This document shows positions 24,857-32,047 of a DNA stretch of 64,000 bases, in pieces. The stretch is taken from the NCBI GenBank assembly GCA_964251675.1, contig CAXUKS010000002.1:129506-193505 (forward strand), given 5' to 3'. This DNA comes from JANXMY01 sp964251675 (GTDB lineage: Bacteria; Armatimonadota; Armatimonadia; Armatimonadales; Capsulimonadaceae). Within the stretch, counting starts at the first letter, position 1, and each line of letters opens with the position of its first letter. The notes under the pieces were generated by a model that saw only the letters and a program-made list of their open reading frames with translations, was not told the origin of the DNA and searched no databases. Made by a program: the position numbers and the translations under genes.

Positions 24857-27432
24857 TCCTGCTGCTTTTGGGCCGCCGCCCCGGCCAGAACGACGGTCTG
24901 CACCGAGGGTGAATGGGCCGCTTCGTTCGTTTGCGGCGGGACTGGAAAGGCCGCGCCACTGATCGTGTGCGGCCCAGCTTCCAGGCCGTCCAACCGCAGG
25001 TCGCCGCTGGCGTTTGCGGCGGCAGTCTCCGGCCAAAGCAGATCCGTGAGCGGCCCTGCTGGCCTATCCAGGGTGACCGTTTGCCCTGCCAGAGCTTTTC
25101 CCTGCGGGCTGACCAGATGCAGCAGGACGGGCAAGCCGGGCGGGGGGATGTCCAGTGTCATCTCCGGGAGCGGCCCTGCGGACACGGCGATTGTTTGCGT
25201 CCCGGAGAGCCAGATGTTGTCTCTGGCAGCCTGAACCTGATATGTTCCCGGCGTCAGGCCGTCCAGCGTGAACGTGCCGTCCGCCTGCGCCATCGCCTCA
25301 ACGCTCAGCGCGTCGTTTAACCTTCCCTGGCCCTGATACGCAGCCCGGATGCGAAACTGAGACGGCAGGCTCAGCACTGACTGTCCTCCGACTGTCACTC
25401 GCCCGCCCACTGTGCGGGGCACAGGCAGGACCAGCCGCAAGTCCTGGCCCGGATGAAAGGGAACAATCACCGCCCCGCTTTGTCCGGGAAGCCAGGCGGC
25501 GACCACAGGCTCCGCTGGATTTCCCGGCGGCGCAATGCGGGAACGCGCCGCGCCGCGCCAGTAATCCTTCAGTACGAGGCGGCCCTGCGTGTCTGTCCGC
25601 GCCATGCGAAGCGGTACCAGACGCTCGGGAATAAAGAGTGCGGCCCGCGCTCCCCAGGCCGGTGTTTTTCCGTCCGCCAGGAACACTGTTCCCGAGAGGG
25701 GGGCCGAGTAGAGGGCTTCCTGGGCGGCTGTGCTTTGGGGCGACAGCACGGCAGAAACCACTTGACCCGCCTTGACCATCACCGTCACCTCGCCCGCATT
25801 GAGGTTGGTCTCCACGGGCGCCGGAACGTAACAAAACACATGGAACGTCCGGCGGCCTGCTGGAAGCGGCCCCAGAAGGTATTCGTTGAGAGCGGGATCA
25901 AAATGCGTTTCGGTGAACGCCTCCTCGTCCGTTTGGCGACCTTCCACGTAGTAGGATTTCGCAGAGGCAAGGGGGCCGGTCAGGCGCAGGCGTACATAGC
26001 CGGGCGGCACCGGGCCGAACGTCAATGAGGTCTCTTCGCCGCCTCGGACCCGCACTGCCTGCGGCATCGGCTGCCCTGTCCCGGCAAGGAGGGCGGCATC
26101 GGAAGGAAGCGGGCCATTTTGAGGTGACGGCAGAACTCGATCCGCCCTCCCGGTGATGTGTGCCGTGACGGTGTAGGGAAAAAAGTTTACCGCTACATTG
26201 GGGAAAACAACGACGCCGCTTGTTCCCACAGAGGCCGCGTACAGGGCGCTGTGAAACGGATCGCCGACCGTGACCGTGCCGCGCAAAGGCTTTCCCTGCG
26301 CGTCCACAAGGCGAACCCGGAGACTCGCAGGCCCAACGCGCCGGGTAAGAATTGTGAGCGGCTGCGAAGACGCGGTCGCTGCGGAAACGGCGACCAGGGA
26401 ACTGCCCTCGTAGTAGGGGCCGGTGAGGGCATTGATGTTCAGGGGCTTGTCCCCGAAGCGTGCCGTGACTTGAAACAAGCCGGGAAAGACAAACTGCCCC
26501 ACGCCGTTCCCGGCGCTGTCCGGGGAAAGTGAGAGGCTTCCGTAATTGGGGTCCTGCGCCGTCCTGAGAGTGACCACCTCCTGACTGACCCGTGATGGCA
26601 CGCCACCTGGGCCAAGAATGCGGAAAGTGACCGGGCCGGGCGCTGGCAAAAGGCTGAGGGTATAGGACTGAACCTTCCCCGCCTGCACCGCAACACCCTG
26701 GCTGAGGCTGAACGGAAGCACAGGGGTTCCCGGCGAATAGAAATCCGGCGCTCGATTGGCAGTCACATCCCACAATCCTGGCGTCATGTCTGTAAATCGC
26801 ACGACGCCGTCCGGCCCGGTCTGGCCGCTGGGAGACAGCAGCGCCCGCAGGGTCTGCGCCGTTTCCCCGCCATCCGACTCGCGCAGCATGGGGGGGATTA
26901 CGGAACTCTCGCCCGGCGCGGTGAGGGCCACCAGAACATTCGGGCAGGGCTTGCCGTCTCGCAGCACCCGCACCGCCAGCCCGGCATAAGTGACGGGCAG
27001 GACAAGGTCCTTCACAATATCACCCCACCGGCCCATGAGCGGCCCTTTTTCGCTCTGCACCTTTTCGCTCTGTACCTTTTCGCTTTGCCCCTCGGCGACC
27101 GCCAGGCCAAACCCCGGCTGACGCACGACCAGATGCACAAAAGTCCCCCTCTGCCCCTCGCCTGTGGGAACATTGGGAATGAGATAACGGCCCGCCGCGT
27201 CTGTTTTGCCTGCAAGTACTTTTTGATTGAAACGACCGCTCATTCCTTCCGACGGAGAGCAGACGGCATACACATCCGCCCCCACGGCAGGCTGCCCCCC
27301 CTCCTCTGTGACCCGGCCTCGAACAGACAGGGCCGCAGTCCCTGAGGCATTTTGCGCCGGAGCGGAATTGGTGACGGGGGCAAACAGAACGAAAAAGAGG
27401 ATCAGCAAAAAGAACCGGGTGAGGATTGCCAT
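24853..27432 (-). CDS. Secreted carboxypeptidase-regulatory-like domain protein, 859 aa
   Basis: N-terminal signal peptide (FFLLILFFVLFAPVTNSAPA). The rest is at least six beta-sandwich domains with the same consensus as its neighbour (VRGRVTEEGGQPAVGADV, TDAAGRYLIPNV, LVDAQGKPLRGTVTV, DTQGRLVLKDY, LAQADGTFTLDGL-like). A 15-bp tandem repeat at 27047-27091 encodes an EKVQS repeat. No enzyme motif seen. Probably an extracellular or envelope protein built from modular repeats. Codirectional with dnaN, 99 bases downstream of it. Confidence 0.7.
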   Translation of the reverse strand: MAILTRFFLLILFFVLFAPVTNSAPAQNASGTAALSVRGRVTEEGGQPAVGADVYAVCSPSEGMSGRFNQKVLAGKTDAAGRYLIPNVPTGEGQRGTFVHLVVRQPGFGLAVAEGQSEKVQSEKVQSEKGPLMGRWGDIVKDLVLPVTYAGLAVRVLRDGKPCPNVLVALTAPGESSVIPPMLRESDGGETAQTLRALLSPSGQTGPDGVVRFTDMTPGLWDVTANRAPDFYSPGTPVLPFSLSQGVAVQAGKVQSYTLSLLPAPGPVTFRILGPGGVPSRVSQEVVTLRTAQDPNYGSLSLSPDSAGNGVGQFVFPGLFQVTARFGDKPLNINALTGPYYEGSSLVAVSAATASSQPLTILTRRVGPASLRVRLVDAQGKPLRGTVTVGDPFHSALYAASVGTSGVVVFPNVAVNFFPYTVTAHITGRADRVLPSPQNGPLPSDAALLAGTGQPMPQAVRVRGGEETSLTFGPVPPGYVRLRLTGPLASAKSYYVEGRQTDEEAFTETHFDPALNEYLLGPLPAGRRTFHVFCYVPAPVETNLNAGEVTVMVKAGQVVSAVLSPQSTAAQEALYSAPLSGTVFLADGKTPAWGARAALFIPERLVPLRMARTDTQGRLVLKDYWRGAARSRIAPPGNPAEPVVAAWLPGQSGAVIVPFHPGQDLRLVLPVPRTVGGRVTVGGQSVLSLPSQFRIRAAYQGQGRLNDALSVEAMAQADGTFTLDGLTPGTYQVQAARDNIWLSGTQTIAVSAGPLPEMTLDIPPPGLPVLLHLVSPQGKALAGQTVTLDRPAGPLTDLLWPETAAANASGDLRLDGLEAGPHTISGAAFPVPPQTNEAAHSPSVQTVVLAGAAAQKQQE
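27047..27091 (-). repeat. 15-bp tandem repeat, 3 copies
   Basis: Units TTTTCGCTCTGCACC, TTTTCGCTCTGTACC and TTTTCGCTTTGCCCC at 27047, 27062 and 27077 (plus strand); in frame within the secreted protein gene. Confidence 0.85.
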
Positions 27433-27531
27433 GAAGTATCCTGACTGCCAGCGTTAAATCATCGAGAAAATCATCCTCCTCCCCGGCATTTTGGGCGAAC
27501 CCAACGCCGAGGAGAAAGCGGAACCAACTTC

Positions 27532-28719
27532 TTATACGACCTGCATGGGCATCAAAACGCATAGGTAGTCGGCGTCGTCGGTGGGGCGGATGACGCCGGG
27601 GCGCAGGGGTTCGGTCAGCTCGATGTGGAGGCCCTCGGTGTCGAGGACGTTCAGCACGTCGGCGAGGTACTTGGCATTGAAGGCGATCTCGACGGGGCTG
27701 TCATCGCCGGTGCGGGCGACTTCAACCTCTTCGTAGGCATTGCCGACGCTGCCGCTTTCGGCGGTGATAGTCAGCCGGTCGCCGTCTTCGGTGGTCCGCA
27801 GGACGACGCGGGAGGCGGAGTCGCGGGCGACAATGGCGGCGCGTTTGACGGCGGCGGCCAGCGGGGCACGCTCCACGGTCAGCGTCTTGGTGGCCTGCGC
27901 GGGGATGACGCGCTCGTAGTTCGGGAACTGGCCCTCAATCAGCCGCGAGATCAGCGTGGTCTTGCTGCCCAGTTCGCTGTCTTTGTCGTCGCCCTTTGCG
28001 TCTTCAATCTGGAACTGAATCTGGTTGCTGGACAGCGTCACCACCACGTCGCCTTCGTCATTGCCGATGATTCGCAGCAGTTCATTCATGGCCCGCGACG
28101 GCACGATGGCGCTGGCGCTGCCGGAGCCTTCTTTGACGGGGCAGTCGCGCACAGCCAGCCGGTGCGTGTCCGTGGCAACGAGGCGCAGGCTGTCGCCCTG
28201 GAAGACGACCAGAACGCCCGTGAGAATGGCGCGGGTCTCATCGGTGGACGTGGCGAAAATCGTCTGCCGGATGGCTTCTTTGAGGATTTCGCGGTCAATC
28301 ACAAAGCGCGACTCTTCCTTGACCTGCGGCAGCAGGGGGAACTCATCGGCAGACAGGCCGAGCAGTTTGTAGTTGGCCTTCAGGCAGCGCAGATGCAGGG
28401 TGTTGGTCTCGTCTTCCACGGTCACGGATACGTCGGCATCAGGCATGGCGGCCAGCAGCTCGGTGAAGTTGCGGGCCGGAGCGGTGGCCGCGCCGTCTTC
28501 GGTGATGCCGACGCCGGGGAGGGTATGCTCCATCCACATCTCCAGATCCGTCGCCATCATGGACACGCGGCCATCTTTGGCGGCGATGCGGATGTGGGTG
28601 AGGATGGGCAGCGACGACCGGGTGGCGACGGCCTTGCCGACGGTCTGGATGCCTTCAAAGAGTTCTTTGCGGGGGGACGTGGCCCGGAGCAGTCCGGGGG
28701 TGATTGTTTTGGCGGCCAT
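27532..28719 (-). CDS. dnaN: DNA polymerase III sliding clamp (beta subunit)
   Basis: 395 residues in three clamp domains. Recognisable landmarks are LFEGIQTVGKAVATRSSLPIL (N-terminal), DTHRLAVRDCPV with the ATDTHRL core (domain 2), and the C-terminal DADYLCVLMPMQV, the clamp's peptide-binding end. It forms the ring that tethers polymerase to DNA. It is not next to dnaA or gyrB here and no DnaA-box cluster is seen around it. The upstream neighbours are an ECF sigma factor and its small partner. Confidence 0.95.
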   Translation of the reverse strand: MAAKTITPGLLRATSPRKELFEGIQTVGKAVATRSSLPILTHIRIAAKDGRVSMMATDLEMWMEHTLPGVGITEDGAATAPARNFTELLAAMPDADVSVTVEDETNTLHLRCLKANYKLLGLSADEFPLLPQVKEESRFVIDREILKEAIRQTIFATSTDETRAILTGVLVVFQGDSLRLVATDTHRLAVRDCPVKEGSGSASAIVPSRAMNELLRIIGNDEGDVVVTLSSNQIQFQIEDAKGDDKDSELGSKTTLISRLIEGQFPNYERVIPAQATKTLTVERAPLAAAVKRAAIVARDSASRVVLRTTEDGDRLTITAESGSVGNAYEEVEVARTGDDSPVEIAFNAKYLADVLNVLDTEGLHIELTEPLRPGVIRPTDDADYLCVLMPMQVV

Positions 28720-28754
28720 TGTGTCTCTTCTCCTGTGGGGTCAAATCGGGTAAA

Positions 28755-29012
28755 TCATCGGGTGCGGGCGGTGCGGATGGATTCAGTCTCGGTGTCCTGC
28801 GCGTGTTCGCGGAGCAGGCGGTCCAGAGCGCGTTCGGCGAACCAGTCATCGGGCCGCTCGGCGGGGGTGTCGCGGAGGCGCTGGCTGATTGCCCGCAGCT
28901 CTTCCGCCTCGCGGACGGCGGCGGGGTCGGTTTCCAGCCGGGTCTGCAAGGCTTGCGGCAGAGCATCGTCGGCGTAGAGGTCTATGAGTTCGTCGCGCTC
29001 CTCGGATGTCAT
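28755..29012 (-). CDS. Small acidic protein, probable anti-sigma partner
   Basis: 85 residues, starting in an ATGA overlap with the sigma-factor stop. Charged and helical (SEERDELIDLYADDALPQALQ ... ALDRLLREHAQ) with no transmembrane segment and no His-Cys zinc motif. The LIDLYADDALP start resembles the N-terminus of anti-sigma factors (in which L-x-aYlDGeL is common). Translational coupling supports a partner role. No domain clearly identified. Confidence 0.6.
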   Translation of the reverse strand: MTSEERDELIDLYADDALPQALQTRLETDPAAVREAEELRAISQRLRDTPAERPDDWFAERALDRLLREHAQDTETESIRTARTR

Positions 29013-29581
29013 GGGTATTTATCTCTTGCCAGTAAAGCATCGCGCAGGGCGCGGCGGGCGCGGCCCTGCAAGGATTTTGTCGCGGCGGGCGTGCGGCCTA
29101 AAATCGGGGCCGCTTCGGCGGTGGTCAGGCCCTGCAAGTCGCAGAGCGTCAGCACCAGTTTGTGGTCGTCCGAGAGCGAGTCCAGCGCGGCATCCAGGTC
29201 CGAGACCGGCTCGGGGCCGGGGGCAAACAGCACCCAGTCCCCCCGCGCCGTCTCGGTCAAGCCCGACAGCGACAGGGTGGGCAGGCGCGGCTGACGCAGC
29301 CGTTCCAGACAGACCAGCCGGGCGATGCCCAGCAGCCATGTCTTGAAACGGCTTTCGCCCCGGAACCGCCCGGCCCGCAGGGCGCGGCCTGCGCGAAGCC
29401 ATGTTTCCGACGCGGCCTCTTCGGCATCCTCGCGGGTGGGCAGAAACCGCCGCGCAAACGCATAGGTCGCTTCCAGATGCCGCCGAAACAATGTTTCCAG
29501 CGCCCGCGTGTCCGCCTCATCCGTGTAGCGTCCGGCCAGCCGGAGGTCATCTTCCCAGTCGTGTGTCTGCTGTCTGCTCAT
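29009..29581 (-). CDS. ECF RNA polymerase sigma factor
   Basis: 190 residues. Region 2 at about 25-95 (LFRRHLEATYAFARRFLPTREDAEEAASETWLRA, then FKTWLLGIARLVCLERLR) and region 4 at about 130-185 (LVLTLCDLQGLTTAEAAPILG, ATKSLQGRARRALRD). No region 1 or 3, as in ECF factors. Divergent from a small secreted repeat protein gene. Its own promoter is not clear from sequence. Confidence 0.9.
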   Translation of the reverse strand: MSRQQTHDWEDDLRLAGRYTDEADTRALETLFRRHLEATYAFARRFLPTREDAEEAASETWLRAGRALRAGRFRGESRFKTWLLGIARLVCLERLRQPRLPTLSLSGLTETARGDWVLFAPGPEPVSDLDAALDSLSDDHKLVLTLCDLQGLTTAEAAPILGRTPAATKSLQGRARRALRDALLARDKYP

Positions 29582-29636
29582 AAACTCTGTGTCGTTTTCG
29601 GGCCGAAACGCGCCGCGCCCTTGAAATTATTTTTTG

Positions 29637-29663
29637 GGAACTTTTGCACCCCGCCGTAACGTT
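29637..29663 (+). promoter_or_regulatory. Possible ECF-type promoter of the VKGYT-repeat gene
   Basis: GGAAC at 29637-29641 and CGTT at 29660-29663, 18 bases apart, in front of the gene at 29687. GGAAC is the usual -35 core of ECF promoters. A similar GGAAC/CGCT pair with 17 bases precedes the second small secreted protein gene. Confidence 0.35.
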
Positions 29664-29686
29664 TCTGGGAGCGGAGGATACTTGCC

Positions 29687-29977
29687 ATGAAACTATTCGC
29701 TCGTTTGACAGCGGCTTTCAGCCTCGCCGCCCTGCTGATTGTGCCCGCCGCGTTTGCCCAGACCGCCGTGAAGGGCTACACCAAAAAGCTCAAAAATGGC
29801 GAGACTGTTGCCGTCAAGGGCTACACCCGGACGCCCAAGACTGCCCCCAAAACTACCACGGTCAAAGGCTACACCAAGACGCTGAAAAACGGCAAAACGG
29901 TAGATGTCAAAGGCTACACCCGCACCAAGACGACAAAGACCGCGCCGATGGCTCCGAGGCCCGGCGGCGGGATGTAA
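29687..29977 (+). CDS. Small secreted VKGYT-repeat protein
   Basis: 96 residues. Signal peptide ending in PAAFAQ-TA (about residue 25). The mature part consists of four near-repeats of VKGYTK/R followed by lysine- and threonine-rich linkers (VKGYTKKLKNGETVA, VKGYTRTPKTAPKTTT, VKGYTKTLKNGKTVD, VKGYTRTKTTKT) and a PRPGGGM tail. Strongly basic. I do not recognise a characterised family. Its signal peptide closely resembles that of the small protein at 30606. Divergent from the ECF sigma factor, which may control it. Confidence 0.7.
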   Translation: MKLFARLTAAFSLAALLIVPAAFAQTAVKGYTKKLKNGETVAVKGYTRTPKTAPKTTTVKGYTKTLKNGKTVDVKGYTRTKTTKTAPMAPRPGGGM

Positions 29978-30006
29978 TCTGCTCTATTTAGTGTGACACA
30001 AAACAG

Positions 30007-30039
30007 AAAGAACCCGGCACGGGAAGTGCCGGGTTCTTT
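30007..30039. terminator. Strong bidirectional intrinsic terminator
   Basis: 14-bp perfect stem: AAAGAACCCGGCAC (30007-30020), loop GGGAA, GTGCCGGGTTCTTT (30026-30039), between the convergent VKGYT gene and the lipoprotein gene. Confidence 0.92.
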
Positions 30040-30042
30040 CCA

Positions 30043-30438
30043 TTATTCCACCTTGCGCTGCTTCTCCACAATCACATTGGTCAGCACCTCGGAGCCAATC
30101 TTTCCTTCGGGCCGCACCCTGCCCTTCAGGCCCACTTTGTCGCCCTCACGCGGCGCTCCCGCCCGGCTGATCACCCACGCCTGCCCCGTGCCGTCATTGA
30201 TGCGATAGGCGGCGACATTGCTGATGCCGAGTGGCAGCTCGTAAACTTTGGTGACTTCTCCCGCCACCGTCACGTCTTTGTCGATAAACGAGCTTGGATT
30301 GTTACTGATGTCGCTGAGTTTGTCGGTATGCTGATTGCACCCCGCCAGCGCGGCACTGCCCAGCAGAGCCGCCGCCAGCCAAAGTGTTTGTTTTTGGTAG
30401 AGTGTTTGTTTTTGGTTTGGTTTTCGTGTGTTGACCAT
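30043..30438 (-). CDS. Small lipoprotein with OB-like fold
   Basis: 131 residues. Lipobox SAALAGC (Cys near 34) after a hydrophobic segment, so it is membrane anchored. The mature part (DKDVTVAGEVTKVYELP, AAYRINDGTGQAWVIS, GDKVGLKGRVRPEG) has the strand order of small OB-fold domains such as BOF/YgiW-type or nucleic-acid-binding lipoproteins. Ligand unknown. The N-terminus contains a QKQTL duplication encoded by an 18-bp direct repeat at 30383-30416. Confidence 0.7.
   Translation of the reverse strand: MVNTRKPNQKQTLYQKQTLWLAAALLGSAALAGCNQHTDKLSDISNNPSSFIDKDVTVAGEVTKVYELPLGISNVAAYRINDGTGQAWVISRAGAPREGDKVGLKGRVRPEGKIGSEVLTNVIVEKQRKVE
30383..30416 (-). repeat. 18-bp period tandem duplication
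   Basis: AGTGTTTGTTTTTGGT at 30383-30398 and again at 30401-30416 (plus strand); in frame, duplicates QKQTL near the N-terminus of the lipoprotein. Confidence 0.85.
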
Positions 30439-30605
30439 TTCAGATTATTCTCCTGCGCCTCAGACGGAATGCCTTGCGTCCGGGTTCCCGCACGGGCCGC
30501 GAAAGCCGCAAAAAAATAAATATATTTTTTTGTGCTGAAACGGAACTAACCGGCTGCTCCTGACGCTAACACCCATGAAATCTAAACTCAGGAGGCTTCA
30601 TTCTC

Positions 30606-30836
30606 ATGAAGTTGATCACCAACCTCGTCGCTGTTGCGACTATTGCCACATTGATCGTCCCCGCCGCGTTCGCCCAGACTGCCCCTGTGGCTAAACCAAT
30701 GGCGAAGAAGCCCGCGACGAGCAAGCCGATGGCGAAAAAGCCTACGATGGCAAAGAAAACCCAGGCAAAGAAGCCTGCGATGGCGAAAAAGCCCGTGGCC
30801 CACAGCACCATGAAGCCCATGGCTAAACCCATGTAG
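30606..30836 (+). CDS. Small secreted KPMAKK-repeat protein
   Basis: 76 residues after AGGAGG. A signal peptide ending IVPAAFAQ-TAP is followed by a very basic Ala/Lys/Met/Pro tail made of short repeats (KPMAKKPATS, KPMAKKPTMAKKTQAKKPAMAKKP). The signal peptide is nearly the same as that of the VKGYT protein 0.9 kb away, so the two are probably related and co-regulated. Possibly a cell-wall or DNA/polyanion-binding peptide; this is a guess from charge only. Confidence 0.65.
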   Translation: MKLITNLVAVATIATLIVPAAFAQTAPVAKPMAKKPATSKPMAKKPTMAKKTQAKKPAMAKKPVAHSTMKPMAKPM

Positions 30837-30869
30837 TTTCGCTCTGCGCGAAGTTCCTCCAGACAACAG

Positions 30870-30903
30870 AACGCCGCCCCGGCCAGATAGCCGAGGCGGC
30901 GTT
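30870..30903. terminator. Intrinsic terminator
   Basis: AACGCCGCC (30870-30878) and GGCGGCGTT (30895-30903) followed by TTCTC, between the KPMAKK gene and the convergent nuclease-like gene. Confidence 0.8.
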
Positions 30904-30910
30904 TTCTCTG

Positions 30911-31585
30911 TCAAGCCGCTTGCAGCACACGGATGTCACCCCTGGTTGCTTTGACTTCTCTTGCCACTCGCCCACCTTGAATGGCCTGGCACAGACCCGA
31001 TTGGAACAGCCAGTCTTGTCCTTCGGAAAAACTCTCTTTTACCGCAGTGCTGTTGACTACAGATTCAAGCCATAAAGAAACCGGTTCTATTTGCTGAGAT
31101 TCGTTGCCACCTGTGCTTTTCAATAATGGCATAACTTCAGAGCGGACATCAAAGTCATAACGGGGCGGTGCATCCAGCGCATCTTCTTGCCCCCAGAGGT
31201 AAAACGGTGCAGGAAACACAGCCAGCATAAAATAAACGGAACTTGGAATGCCAGAATGCAGAAGAAGATTTCGCCGAATGCGCGTGGCCCAGTCTTCCAT
31301 ACGAGTTGCAAGTTCATAAGGATGTTTTTTGACCTCTACAACTAGTTGAAGCCGCTCTTGCCTGTCGTAGACAGCGACGTCATAAATGCGCTGTATTCTT
31401 GATCCTGGATTTTCCCACTCGCCCAGCCGCACCATTTCTTCCAGACAAACCCGGCAGACATTGATCTGCCTGCGACCGGGGGAACCCCAAACGGCTGTAA
31501 TAGGGGCAGGCGTCAGAGCCGTGCAAAAAGGAGTCTGAATTTCACATTCTCCAATCATGACGATGCCAGATGGCTCAATTCTCAT
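30911..31585 (-). CDS. PD-(D/E)XK nuclease-like protein with Cys pairs
   Basis: 224 residues from the ATG at 31585 (AGGAAAC upstream); an in-frame start further upstream would overlap the neighbouring gene. Asp69 in IYDVAVYD and Glu84-Val-Lys86 in LVVEVKKH form a D-(14)-ExK arrangement as in restriction-endonuclease-like folds. CEIQTPFC and CRVC (Cys 14, 21, 44, 47) could bind zinc. Base composition is lower in GC than the surrounding housekeeping genes. It follows an HExxH-containing gene by 16 bases. I know no named family for the pair; a defence or toxin role is a hypothesis. Confidence 0.5.
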   Translation of the reverse strand: MRIEPSGIVMIGECEIQTPFCTALTPAPITAVWGSPGRRQINVCRVCLEEMVRLGEWENPGSRIQRIYDVAVYDRQERLQLVVEVKKHPYELATRMEDWATRIRRNLLLHSGIPSSVYFMLAVFPAPFYLWGQEDALDAPPRYDFDVRSEVMPLLKSTGGNESQQIEPVSLWLESVVNSTAVKESFSEGQDWLFQSGLCQAIQGGRVAREVKATRGDIRVLQAA

Positions 31586-31601
31586 TATTTGTTTCCTGTT
31601 C

Positions 31602-32039
31602 TCATAGTTGTTTAGCAGTAAACGCTTGCCATTCGGCGATCTGTACCCGTGCATCTTCGATGAGATTGCGGCGATCCGTCTCGTTGATCGGCGGCATGAA
31701 AGAAGCGTGCAGGCTTGTTTCCGCTTCGTCTAAATAACCATCCGGCTTGGGTATCGGTCGATCAATCCCCATGCCAAACCGTTGAGCATGAGCGAGTTCA
31801 TGGGCAAGGCACGCCATTTCAGACATTGTACTTCTAGCATCTACCCCAAAACCTGGTACAGCATCCGCGCCGAGCGCAACGATTCTTCTCGTCTGGATAA
31901 AGCGTGTGCGTGAGCCGTGCTGAGAAGCCTCCGAAGTATCTAAAGGACAGTATTCGTTTCCGTCCAAAACCTCCCAGATGTCCACGCATTGCTTAATTTG
32001 CAGGCTGGTCAGCCCTGTCTGATTTCTGGAAGAAAGCAT
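31602..32039 (-). CDS. Putative HExxH metalloprotein, unknown
   Basis: 145 residues. HELAH at 80-84 is a zinc-protease signature; acidic DEAET at 104-108 lies at a distance suitable for a third, glutamate ligand. The N-terminal third (NEYCPLDTSEAS, RTRFIQTRRIVALG) has no recognised domain. It begins 8 bases after the glmS stop on the same strand and lies just upstream of the nuclease-like gene, so the two probably form one accessory unit behind glmS. Composition is less GC-rich than glmS. Confidence 0.5.
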   Translation of the reverse strand: MLSSRNQTGLTSLQIKQCVDIWEVLDGNEYCPLDTSEASQHGSRTRFIQTRRIVALGADAVPGFGVDARSTMSEMACLAHELAHAQRFGMGIDRPIPKPDGYLDEAETSLHASFMPPINETDRRNLIEDARVQIAEWQAFTAKQL

Positions 32040-32047
32040 CCTGACAG

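Noticed and set aside
27433..28754. Replication origin next to dnaN
   Set aside because: No dnaA gene or cluster of TTATCCACA-type boxes in the gaps around dnaN.
27625..28977. A 450-codon plus-strand frame opposite dnaN
   Set aside because: Shadow of dnaN; composition biased and no motifs.
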